This document shows, piece after piece, positions 17,766 to 25,031 of a stretch of DNA of 50,220 bases. This DNA is from Pseudobdellovibrionaceae bacterium. Lineage in GTDB: Bacteria; Bdellovibrionota; Bdellovibrionia; Bdellovibrionales; Bdellovibrionaceae. The notes under the pieces are model-generated. The model had not been told where the DNA came from. It made no database searches and saw only the letters and a list, made by a program, of their open reading frames with translations. The first letter of the stretch is position 1. Each line of letters starts with the position of its first letter. The stretch covers positions 1 through 50,220 of the forward strand of contig JAOASS010000007.1 in assembly GCA_030158485.1 (NCBI GenBank). Reading direction: 5' to 3'. Made by a program: the position numbers and the translations under genes.

Positions 17766-18689
17766 TTAGATATTGGTACCGGAAAAAGATTCCATCACGT
17801 TATGAAGCAAAGTAATGGCTTCTTTTTTAGGTCTTTGAAATGCATTTCTTCCCATAATCGATCCAAAAGCCCCACCTTGAGCCAATTGCTTCACTTCTTG
17901 AAGTAACTCATCTGTTGTCTTCACTTCACCGCCAGAAAAAATCACGATTCGCTTTCCATTGAAACAACTTTGCACAACGTGACGAATGCGATCCGACAAT
18001 TGTGTAATTTTAATTCCTTGAGACTCATAAACTTTTCGAGCCGCATCTTGTTCGATATGCGATGTCGGAGGTTTCACTTTCACGATATGAGCTCCCAATT
18101 GACATGCAATCTGAGCCGAATAAGCAATCACGTCGATTGCGGTTTCCCCTTCTTTACTAATTTGTTCACCGCGAGCATAAGACCAAATTACTGTTGCCAG
18201 ACCCGCTTTTTTAGCTTCACGAGAAGCATGTGCGATTTCTTCATACATATTTTTTCGTTCAGAAGATCCTGGATAAATTGTAAAACCAATGGCCGAACAA
18301 CCTAGTCTAAGAGCATCATCAACACTAGAAGTAACGGCTGAAATCGGAGATTTATTTCCAAATAAAACATCGGAATTATTCACTTTTAAAATCAAAGGAA
18401 TTTCACCCGCATAATTGCGAGCCACAGCTTCAATAAATCCCAAAGGTGCAGCATAAGCATTGCATCCAGCTTCAATTGCTAATTCCACGTGGTAATGAGG
18501 GTCATAGCCATCTGGATTTTTTGCAAAGGATCGGGCTGGACCGTGCTCAAATCCCTGATCCACAGGTAAAATGACCATTTTTCCAGTCCCTTTAAGCTTA
18601 CCATGGTTTAAAAGACGAGCTAAATTAGCTAAAGTGCCGGGGTTATCAGATCCATACCAGCTTAAAATTTCACGCACACGTGGGGTCAT
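17766..18689 (-). CDS. fbaB: Class I fructose-bisphosphate aldolase (DhnA/FbaB type)
   Basis: Schiff-base aldolase of the archaeal/DhnA type, splitting fructose 1,6-bisphosphate into DHAP and glyceraldehyde 3-phosphate in central metabolism. Visible are PVDQGFEHGP near the N-terminus, the VIWSYARGEQI strand, the probable Schiff-base Lys in HIVKVKPPT, and the phosphate-binding IFSGGEVK and GSIMGRNAFQRP loops. The frame opens upstream at 18743, but ATG 18689 has a strong AAAGGAGA site and gives the usual start MTPRVREILSWYG and 307 aa. It leads the unit with lysS and lies divergent to nfu. Confidence 0.93.
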   Translation of the reverse strand: MTPRVREILSWYGSDNPGTLANLARLLNHGKLKGTGKMVILPVDQGFEHGPARSFAKNPDGYDPHYHVELAIEAGCNAYAAPLGFIEAVARNYAGEIPLILKVNNSDVLFGNKSPISAVTSSVDDALRLGCSAIGFTIYPGSSERKNMYEEIAHASREAKKAGLATVIWSYARGEQISKEGETAIDVIAYSAQIACQLGAHIVKVKPPTSHIEQDAARKVYESQGIKITQLSDRIRHVVQSCFNGKRIVIFSGGEVKTTDELLQEVKQLAQGGAFGSIMGRNAFQRPKKEAITLLHNVMESFSGTNI

Positions 18690-18694
18690 GACAT

Positions 18695-18702
18695 TCTCCT
18701 TT
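18695..18702 (-). promoter_or_regulatory. Ribosome-binding site deciding the aldolase start
   Basis: AAAGGAGA on the leftward strand, 5 nt before ATG 18689, the same spacing and sequence as before the subtilase gene. It excludes the longer frame opening at 18743. Confidence 0.8.
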
Positions 18703-18778
18703 AAGAAGCCAGCAAAATAGCTTATAAATGACGACATGTACATAATGGGCGAACGACAAGTCGTAACGCTGCGTTAGC

Positions 18779-19369
18779 ATGGTTAACTCTAAAAGAAATG
18801 GTGATTTCATGGGTAGCACAATAAAAGTCTCTTACGAATCAACTCCGAACCCTGCAACTTTAAAGTTCAATTTACCATTTGAAGTCACTGTTGTGGGCTT
18901 TGAATGCGCAACCGCTCAAGAAACTGAACGCTCACCCCTTGCTTCAAAAATATTTGGGTTTCCTTGGACTCAAAGTGTATTCGTCGGTCCTCAATATTTA
19001 ACTGTGACAAAACAAGATTGGGTTGATTGGAAAGTGCTAGCTGAACCCTTATCAGGACTTATCCAAGAGCACTTAGACCGGGGCGAACCCGTTGTTGTCG
19101 AAGTTGCAGATCATATCAATGATGAATCAGATGAAAATGACACTCCTTTGATAAAAGAAATTAAGGCCCTTTTAAATAAAGAAATCAGGCCCGTCGTGGC
19201 TCTTGATGGTGGCGATATCAGTTTTGTTAAATTTGAAAATGAAATTGTTTATTTAAAAATGAAAGGTGCCTGCGCGGGTTGTCCAAGCTCACAAGCAACT
19301 TTGAAAGATGGTATTGAAGTTCGCTTGAAAGAAGCTTTTCCTCAAGTGAAAGAAGTGTTGGCTATTTAA
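18779..19369 (+). CDS. Nfu-type iron-sulfur cluster carrier protein
   Basis: Fe-S carrier with the NFU1-like architecture: an N-terminal Nfu domain (about 15-100, YESTPNPATLKF and the SPLASKIFGFPWTQSVFVG stretch in two parts) and a C-terminal NifU/Nfu domain with the cluster-binding CxxC C165-x-x-C168 (GACAGCPSSQATL). It would hold and pass 4Fe-4S clusters to apoproteins. Two ATGs are possible: 18779, and 18809, which gives MGSTIKVSYE, close to where homologues begin; neither has a strong ribosome site. It is divergent from the aldolase gene and convergent with the DHS-like gene. The N-terminal domain is more often seen in mitochondria and some Gram-negative groups than in E. coli-type Nfu. 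Confidence 0.92.
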   Translation: MVNSKRNGDFMGSTIKVSYESTPNPATLKFNLPFEVTVVGFECATAQETERSPLASKIFGFPWTQSVFVGPQYLTVTKQDWVDWKVLAEPLSGLIQEHLDRGEPVVVEVADHINDESDENDTPLIKEIKALLNKEIRPVVALDGGDISFVKFENEIVYLKMKGACAGCPSSQATLKDGIEVRLKEAFPQVKEVLAI

Positions 19370-19390
19370 TTTTAGACAGAGTGCTGTATG

Positions 19391-19419
19391 AAACCATTGG
19401 TCACAGTGGCCAATGGTTT
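19391..19419. other. Strong hairpin between convergent genes, without a T tail
   Basis: AAACCATTGG (19391-19400) and CCAATGGTTT (19410-19419) pair perfectly over 10 bp, and the spacer can pair further (TCAC with GTGG, one wobble). It sits between the nfu stop and the DHS-like stop. On the rightward strand it is followed by an A8 run, and on the leftward strand the T run comes before the hairpin, so it does not fit an intrinsic terminator in either direction. It may be a transcript-end stabiliser or a protein-binding palindrome. Confidence 0.6.
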
Positions 19420-19440
19420 GAAAAAAAATAATTTTCTAAA

Positions 19441-20469
19441 TTACTGACCTAAAACATAGGCAAAAATAAGTGGCGCAACGATTGATGCATCCGATTCAAC
19501 CACATACTTAGGAGTATCAATCGAAAGTTTACCCCAAGTGATTTTTTCGTTTGGAATCGCACCTGAATAAGATCCATAGGAAGTTGTCGAATCAGAAATT
19601 TGAGCGAAGTAACTCCAGAGTGGAACATTATCGTACTGAAGATCTTGATCTAACATCGGAACCACACAAATTGGGAAGTCGCCTGCGATACCACCACCGA
19701 TTTGAAAAAAGCCCACAGGTTTCTTCGGGGCAACGCTCATGTACCATTCTGCAAAATATGTCATGTATTCAATTCCCGTGCGAACCGTGTGAACATTTTT
19801 GATATCACCTTTAATAATGTGACCAGCAAAAATATTCCCCACAGTTGAATCTTCCCAACCAGGCACGATCATAGGAAGATTTTTTTCTGCAGCAGCCAGC
19901 ATCCAAGAGTTCTTAGGATCAATTTGGTAAAACTCTTTTAATTTTCCGGAAAGTAAAATTTTGTACATAAATTCGTGCGGAAAATAACGTTTTCCTTCTT
20001 TTTCCGCGTTCAACCATTCTTGTAAAACTACTTTTTCGATTCGACGAATAGCTTCACCTTCAGGAATACAAGTATCCGTGACTCGGTTTAAGTGTTTTTC
20101 TAAAAGCTTTTGTTCATCTTGAGGAGTCAAGTCGCGGTAGTTTGGAATCAATTCATAATGATCATGGGCCACAAGATTAAAAATATCTTCTTCTAAGTTT
20201 GCGCCTGTGCAAGAAATGGCGTGAATTTTTCCTTGGCGAATCATTTCAGCTAAAGAAATTCCCAATTCAGCGGTGCTCATGGCACCAGCTATTGTCACGA
20301 GCATTTCACCGCCCTTTTCCATATGGGCTTTATAACCTTGGGCTGCCATTTTAAGAGCGCTGGCATTAAAGTGGCGGTAGTGATGTTCGATAAAATTTGT
20401 GATTGTCATAACGGTTACTCCCGGAGTTTTAAACGCTTCTTTTAAATCAGCAAACTTATCCAAGAGCAA
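19441..20469 (-). CDS. Deoxyhypusine synthase-family protein
   Basis: Member of the deoxyhypusine/homospermidine synthase family, which moves aminobutyl groups from spermidine-type polyamines through an enzyme-imine. The C-terminal block SYGSYSGAIPNEKITWGKL carries the Lys (about K314, in WGK) matching the catalytic Lys of deoxyhypusine synthase; NAD-site segments (TIAGAMSTAELG, SCTGANLEEDIF, QIGGGIAGDF) are also present. Bacteria lack eIF5A, so the product is more likely an unusual polyamine. The start is unclear: the frame begins at TTG 20469 just after an in-frame stop (20478-20476), another TTG follows at 20463, no ATG precedes the conserved region, and no ribosome site is visible. It lies 15 nt after the 40-aa gene, so translational coupling is possible. 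Confidence 0.9.
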   Translation of the reverse strand: MLLDKFADLKEAFKTPGVTVMTITNFIEHHYRHFNASALKMAAQGYKAHMEKGGEMLVTIAGAMSTAELGISLAEMIRQGKIHAISCTGANLEEDIFNLVAHDHYELIPNYRDLTPQDEQKLLEKHLNRVTDTCIPEGEAIRRIEKVVLQEWLNAEKEGKRYFPHEFMYKILLSGKLKEFYQIDPKNSWMLAAAEKNLPMIVPGWEDSTVGNIFAGHIIKGDIKNVHTVRTGIEYMTYFAEWYMSVAPKKPVGFFQIGGGIAGDFPICVVPMLDQDLQYDNVPLWSYFAQISDSTTSYGSYSGAIPNEKITWGKLSIDTPKYVVESDASIVAPLIFAYVLGQ

Positions 20470-20484
20470 GAAAAATTAAAACAG

Positions 20485-20607
20485 TCAGGTGGATTGATCC
20501 TTCTGATTTTTTTCTTGTTTCCAACCCCAAATGGCAACACCAACGACAATACTTCCGACTATCACAACAGCTGATGCAACCAAAACGAGTAAAGCATAAC
20601 CGATCAT
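20485..20607 (-). CDS. 40-aa single-pass membrane microprotein
   Basis: A short frame reading MIGYALLVLV, then ASAVVIVGSIVVGVAIWGW and a polar tail KQEKNQKDQST. It is almost all one transmembrane helix (about 3-28) with a charged cytoplasmic-type tail. The ATG (20607) overlaps the tcdA stop as ATGA and has a perfect GGAGG 7 nt upstream, which is stronger than most sites here. It therefore looks translated and coupled to tcdA. The size and layout recall small subunits that stabilise membrane complexes, but I cannot assign a function and it matches no family I know. Confidence 0.7.
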   Translation of the reverse strand: MIGYALLVLVASAVVIVGSIVVGVAIWGWKQEKNQKDQST

Positions 20608-21470
20608 GGGTTGCCCTCCGGTATTTCAATTTTTATTATGTCACGAATGACCCACGAAGCCATATTTAATCCAAATGCGCCCGTCACAAAACTGGCGTTG
20701 CCCCAAATAACGGGGCGATGTTCGCAAGAATGAAGGTTATTTTGTCCCTGAGGACAAACGCATTTAAAGCCTTCACCTTTATCGTATTTGAGATCAACCG
20801 AAGGCAGCGGCTCTTCATCGGAAAAAACACAGGGAATTCCAAAAAACTTTTCTGCAGGAAAATTATATTTTTGTCTTAATATTTTTCTTACTTGATGAGC
20901 CATCGGATCAACAGTGGTTTCGGCTAAATCCACAATTCGTGCTCTTGATGGATCAAGGCGTGCCCCCGAACCCGCACTGGTGATGATTTTGATTTTATTT
21001 TGTCGACAGTAATGAAGGAGATGACATTTAGCCGTTAAATTATCAATTGCATCAATGACGTAATCTGGCTTACGAGAGAAAATTTCAATGTTGTTTTCTT
21101 CATTATAAAAAAGACTTAAGCCTTCAACTTGTGATTGCGGATTGATTTTTTTCAACCGTTCAGTCATGACATGGGCTTTTTTCTGTCCCACTAAACCTTG
21201 CAGCGTGTGCAACTGGCGATTCGCATTTGTAATACAAATTTCATCAAAATCGACTAGTGTTAAACGTCCTACACCACTTCGAGCCAAACTTTCAGCAGCC
21301 CACGATCCCACTCCGCCAAGACCAATCACCATCACGTGAGTCTTGAAAAGCTTTGACATGACTTGATCACCTACTAACCGACCCATTCGATCAAAACGAC
21401 GATGAAGAACGTAATCGTCTTCTTTGATAACAAATGGCTTTTTAGAAATGGCTTGTTCATTTTCAATCAT
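20604..21470 (-). CDS. tcdA: TcdA-type tRNA t6A dehydratase (ThiF/E1-like)
   Basis: E1-like ATP-dependent enzyme that cyclises tRNA threonylcarbamoyladenosine to ct6A. Nucleotide-binding motif VIGLGGVGSWAAESL (about 48-62), DFDEICITNANRQ, and the VIDAIDNLTAK segment are standard for ThiF/TcdA. The PSRARIVDLAETTVDPMA stretch is typical of TcdA rather than ThiF or MoeB. Cys residues in FKCVCPQGQNN and SCEHR lie near the C-terminus. The ATG overlaps the tatD stop by 4 nt, and its stop overlaps the 40-aa gene, giving a coupled tatD-tcdA-microprotein chain. Confidence 0.92.
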   Translation of the reverse strand: MIENEQAISKKPFVIKEDDYVLHRRFDRMGRLVGDQVMSKLFKTHVMVIGLGGVGSWAAESLARSGVGRLTLVDFDEICITNANRQLHTLQGLVGQKKAHVMTERLKKINPQSQVEGLSLFYNEENNIEIFSRKPDYVIDAIDNLTAKCHLLHYCRQNKIKIITSAGSGARLDPSRARIVDLAETTVDPMAHQVRKILRQKYNFPAEKFFGIPCVFSDEEPLPSVDLKYDKGEGFKCVCPQGQNNLHSCEHRPVIWGNASFVTGAFGLNMASWVIRDIIKIEIPEGNP

Positions 21471-22255
21471 ATTTCAACCTGGAAAAGAGTTTTAAAGTTT
21501 TGTCTCGTGAAATGCAAGACTTCTGCAAGAGTTAGTTTTTTTAATTGAGCTATTTCTTCAGCCACACTCAAAAGGCTTTCAGGTGGATTTAATTCAGATT
21601 TCCATTGATCGCCGGGTTGATCAGGCAAATCCGTTTCAATTAAAAGTTCGGAAATTGGAATTTCCTTGACCGCTTGTCGTAGTTTTTCATTTTTTAAGCG
21701 CAAAAGGGGTCCTCCGATACTCAGTTTAAGACCTTTTTTCAGATAAGCTTCAGCTTGTGGCCATGAGCCGTTAAATGAATGAATCATACCTTTTTGAGGC
21801 GGAACTCCCCAAAAATCAAAGACTCTGATCGCTTCATCAAAAGCTCTGACGATATGAAAAACCACAGGTTTTTGAGCCACAGCTGCAATTTCAAGCTGAG
21901 CTTCAAAAGCATCCATTTGAAGAGAATACGAGTCTTCGTAGGGAGGACGTAAATCAAGACCGGTTTCACCCAAAGCCAAAGCTTGATGAATTTCTTGAGA
22001 TAAAAAATCCAGAGCTTCATTCAGTTCAAATTCATTGTGGGCTGAAACCCAATACGGATGAAGTCCAAAACAAAGTCCTACATTTTGTGGAAAATCTTTT
22101 TGAAATAACTTCTGCTTTTTCCAATCTGAAGGATCAACGCCTCCCTGCAAAGTAAAATGAAGTCCTTTGCTTAAAGCCTCAGTCATCCATTTAATTCGCA
22201 ACTTATCCAAACGACTATCAGTCCAATGCGAATGAGCATCAATCCACTTCATCAT
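21467..22255 (-). CDS. tatD: TatD-family metal-dependent DNase
   Basis: TIM-barrel metallohydrolase of the TatD family (3'-5' DNase/RNase, possibly D-aminoacyl-tRNA related). Metal ligands are visible: HSHW (H8/H10 region), Glu in LGETGLDLR, His in VVFHIVRA, His in MIHSFNG, and Asp in LIETDLPDQ. 262 aa is normal. Two ATGs are adjacent at 22255 and 22252. It is the first gene of the coupled tatD-tcdA unit, and divergent from the 351-aa gene with a 115-nt gap holding the palindrome aggact-ca-agtcct and a poor TTGAGT-16-TATTGT promoter match. Confidence 0.92.
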   Translation of the reverse strand: MMKWIDAHSHWTDSRLDKLRIKWMTEALSKGLHFTLQGGVDPSDWKKQKLFQKDFPQNVGLCFGLHPYWVSAHNEFELNEALDFLSQEIHQALALGETGLDLRPPYEDSYSLQMDAFEAQLEIAAVAQKPVVFHIVRAFDEAIRVFDFWGVPPQKGMIHSFNGSWPQAEAYLKKGLKLSIGGPLLRLKNEKLRQAVKEIPISELLIETDLPDQPGDQWKSELNPPESLLSVAEEIAQLKKLTLAEVLHFTRQNFKTLFQVEI

Positions 22256-22370
22256 GGCAGGACAATAGCACGGGAGTTTCAGGACTCAAGTCCTATACTT
22301 TTGTTAAACAAAAAAACTGACTTGAGCCAAACGACAAAGCCGCCGAGAAGGTTTATATCGGAGGCTTCGA

Positions 22371-23426
22371 ATGAAACGAGATGGAATTCGTTTGGGTTAT
22401 CATATTAATTTAGAAAAAGGTTCAACTTTTCGGCCCTTAGCTTTTCATTTTTGGAAACAAGTATCTGATTTTGAAAAAAATCCCCCTACAAAGCCAAGTT
22501 CTTTCAACTCTGATTTACTTCTAGGAGTTTCATTTTTAAGACTCAACAGTTACTGTGCTTCTCCCCTGGCCATTCCTTTTATTGATGCGGCTTTTGCAAA
22601 AACAGTTTGGAATGAGTTTGAACCTCATCGTGAACTTTTTAAAAAATCTCAAAAACGAGTTGAAGCACTTTACAATGAAGTGAAACCAGCACCTCCCGCT
22701 TTGATTCAAAATTTTGAAAAAAGATTTTGCGATGTTCTGGATCAAATTCAGCAGCCCTGGGGATTTGACTTAAGAGATTTTTCAGAATTAGTCAGTGAAA
22801 TTGAAAGATTTGAAGCTGCTTTATCCAGCTCTTTAATTTATAATTTTAACGTTAAATTTTCAAATCAATTTGAAGAAAAGTTATTAGCCTTAGATTCATT
22901 TTTATTTCACTTAAGAAGCGTTGTTGCGCTTGATCACAACGCCCATGTCAGCGAACCTGCTTTTGAAGCTGTTAAAGTCGATTCAGTACAAGACTATATT
23001 CCACGAGCCGACTACGTTGTGAATGATGCTCTGATGTACTGGAACTTTAAAAAACTTTCCACGCCTTGGTCATCAGGAACAAAAAGTGATGTGAAAGTCG
23101 ATAAACTTCTAATTGAACCAATTTTCAAATCTTTTAAAAAACATATTCATAATGCCTGTTCACTGATTGATCAATTGCCTGAAAAATTTCTGTCTCAAAT
23201 GGGACCTGAAGACCTTGAAGAAGCGCTTTATCTTGTTCAAATGGATTGGTTGATGGGATCAGGTCTGGGTTTAATTTTTAAAATACGAGAAGAAGTCTAC
23301 GGTCTTGAACATGGTTATGAAAAAGTCTTTTGGCATGAGTGGCAAGATCGTGACTGGTCACCGCCAAATGCACTTAAAATTGCCTGCGAGATGAGTCAAA
23401 CTGATTTTAGAAAAAAAGCCGCTTAA
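22371..23426 (+). CDS. Conserved-looking protein of unknown function, 351 aa
   Basis: I do not recognise this gene. There is no signal peptide, membrane segment or obvious catalytic motif. It is predicted mainly helical, rich in aromatic and acidic residues (WKQVSDFEK, FEPHRELFKKSQKR, EKVFWHEWQDRDWSP). A His/Asp-rich stretch LDHNAHVSEP lies mid-protein. The ATG has a clean GGAGG 7 nt upstream, and codon use matches the neighbours, so expression is likely. It is transcribed alone: tatD is divergent and dedA converges 10 nt after its stop. A cytoplasmic helical protein is the most I can say. Confidence 0.75.
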   Translation: MKRDGIRLGYHINLEKGSTFRPLAFHFWKQVSDFEKNPPTKPSSFNSDLLLGVSFLRLNSYCASPLAIPFIDAAFAKTVWNEFEPHRELFKKSQKRVEALYNEVKPAPPALIQNFEKRFCDVLDQIQQPWGFDLRDFSELVSEIERFEAALSSSLIYNFNVKFSNQFEEKLLALDSFLFHLRSVVALDHNAHVSEPAFEAVKVDSVQDYIPRADYVVNDALMYWNFKKLSTPWSSGTKSDVKVDKLLIEPIFKSFKKHIHNACSLIDQLPEKFLSQMGPEDLEEALYLVQMDWLMGSGLGLIFKIREEVYGLEHGYEKVFWHEWQDRDWSPPNALKIACEMSQTDFRKKAA

Positions 23427-23437
23427 AAAACGGCTTT
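23411..23437 (-). terminator. Rho-independent terminator of the dedA gene
   Basis: On the leftward strand AAAGCCG (23437-23431) pairs with CGGCTTT (23421-23415) across a 9-nt loop and is followed by TTTT (23414-23411). It begins at the dedA stop codon and lies partly inside the last codons of the convergent 351-aa gene. The same stem could also act on the rightward transcript, which has a T run at 23449-23454 after a gap. Confidence 0.75.
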
Positions 23438-24099
23438 CAAGTCAGTTGTTTTTTCCTTAAAACGAACCGACGGAAAAGATAGACACTGACGACAGTGCCA
23501 AGAGCAATAAAAATAACAACTTTCACTTCTTTTAGAAAATTAATAATGGGCTCACCGTAAATTGCAACCAAGTATATTTGCGTCGGAACACTAATTAAAG
23601 CAGCAAAACTATCAACCAATAAAAACTTCCAGTATTCAATTTTCATCGCCCCACAGGCTAAGTGCCCTGGGAATCGAACTCCTGGAGTAAATCTAAATGC
23701 AAAAACGGCGATCATGCCATAGCGCTTTGTTTGCTCTTCCACTTTATTCAAAGACTCAACTGAAACGAGCCTTCGCATTTTATCATGATAAAGAATTTTA
23801 CGGCCCCAGATTTTACCCAAACAATAAATCAAACTGTCACTTAAGATGACGGCTGTAAAAGCAATCAGTGCTGCATGATGCATATTAACTGCTTTGAGAC
23901 CCGCTTCAGGTGGTGGAAACAAATCAGGACGAGTTCCCATAAAAGCCAGCACACCAAGGCTAATTAAAGTGACTTCTTCAGGTAAGGGAAGGCCAAATCC
24001 GCTTGCGAGCATCATCCCAATAACAGCTGCATAAACCCATTCTGGCTGATAAGCGTACTGAGCAAGATACTGAAAAATCGGCTGATTGGCTATTTCCAT
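23437..24099 (-). CDS. DedA-family membrane protein (SNARE-associated/VTT domain)
   Basis: Inner-membrane protein of the DedA/VTT family; some members flip undecaprenyl phosphate or phosphatidylethanolamine and affect envelope integrity. The family core is clear: GFGLPLPEEVTL near the N-terminus, DSLIYCLGKIWGRKIL, and RFTPGVRFPGHLACG, with about five hydrophobic helices and a basic C-terminus. The frame opens at GTG 24147, but ATG 24099 (MEIANQPIF) is closer to the usual start; neither ribosome site is convincing. It is divergent from the pseudouridine synthase gene. The terminator overlapping its stop suggests a monocistronic mRNA. Confidence 0.9.
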   Translation of the reverse strand: MEIANQPIFQYLAQYAYQPEWVYAAVIGMMLASGFGLPLPEEVTLISLGVLAFMGTRPDLFPPPEAGLKAVNMHHAALIAFTAVILSDSLIYCLGKIWGRKILYHDKMRRLVSVESLNKVEEQTKRYGMIAVFAFRFTPGVRFPGHLACGAMKIEYWKFLLVDSFAALISVPTQIYLVAIYGEPIINFLKEVKVVIFIALGTVVSVYLFRRFVLRKKQLT

Positions 24100-24170
24100 T
24101 CGTTCATTATCTTGGCTTGTGCGGACCTGCTTGAACACATTCGTCACACTGTGCTATCATCGATTGTTCA

Positions 24171-25031
24171 ATGCCGTGGAAAAAAACAGACACAGGAATT
24201 GTTCACTTTGTCAGCAATAGTGCTGGACTTTGGGCGCAACTAGTCTCTGAAGAAATTCATTTTGAAGTTCCCAAACTCTTAGCACTTGCTGAATTCGGCA
24301 GCGTATACTTGAATGATTCTCGAATTTTTGAAAATATCATGATCAAAGATCAAGATTACTTAAGAATTCATACGAACCCCAGGCGATTTCCCCGAATTGA
24401 ACTTCAAAATCGAATCATCTTAGAAACAGATCATCTTTTGATAGTTAATAAGCCCGCAGGTCTTCCCTGCCACCCCACTGTTGATAACTTAAAAGAAAAC
24501 CTATGGATCGATTTGCAATTACAATTAAACAAAACATTTTTCCCAACTCATCGGCTTGACGTTCCCACATCAGGACTGATCGTTCTGACAAAAACTCCAG
24601 AAGCTCAAATCACTTTTCAAAATTTATTAAAAGAAAAAAAAGTCCGTAAAGTTTATCAAGCTCTTGTTAACAATCCCGGGCCGGAGCTGGGTTTTCACGA
24701 ACATTATATGGAAAAGACTCGGTATGCACCGAAGACAGTCATGGATCGACAAAAACCAAACACGCAAGTTTGCCAACTCAATATCTTAAAAAAAGAAAAT
24801 TTAGAAAAATACACAAGATTAGAAATTGAACTCATCACGGGAAGAACTCACCAAATCCGGGCACAGCTCTCCTATTTAGGTTTTCCAATTTTAGACGACA
24901 GTCTTTACTCTGATGCAGAATCAAGAAATCAAGACGAAGTCATCCAGCTGCGCTGCCAGTTTTTAAGTTTCCTATGGCAAAATCAACTGCTTGAGATCCA
25001 CTTAAATAAACCTTTGGATATTAAAAATTAA
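24171..25031 (+). CDS. RluA-family pseudouridine synthase
   Basis: Isomerises uridine to pseudouridine in rRNA or tRNA. An S4-like N-terminal part (about 30-65, LLALAEFGSVYLNDSRI) precedes the catalytic domain with NKPAGLPCHP, the motif II HRLDVPTSGL with catalytic D130, and the GRTHQIRAQLSYLGFPI block. 286 aa is within the RluC/RluD range. Which RNA position it modifies cannot be told from the sequence. Its 3' end overlaps the stop of the convergent barrel gene by 4 nt, so opposing mRNAs share their ends. Confidence 0.9.
   Translation: MPWKKTDTGIVHFVSNSAGLWAQLVSEEIHFEVPKLLALAEFGSVYLNDSRIFENIMIKDQDYLRIHTNPRRFPRIELQNRIILETDHLLIVNKPAGLPCHPTVDNLKENLWIDLQLQLNKTFFPTHRLDVPTSGLIVLTKTPEAQITFQNLLKEKKVRKVYQALVNNPGPELGFHEHYMEKTRYAPKTVMDRQKPNTQVCQLNILKKENLEKYTRLEIELITGRTHQIRAQLSYLGFPILDDSLYSDAESRNQDEVIQLRCQFLSFLWQNQLLEIHLNKPLDIKN

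Noticed and set aside
18753-18764. acgac-aa-gtcgt palindrome between aldolase and nfu genes
   Set aside because: Short enough to be chance; it lies in a divergent promoter region but no second site is visible.
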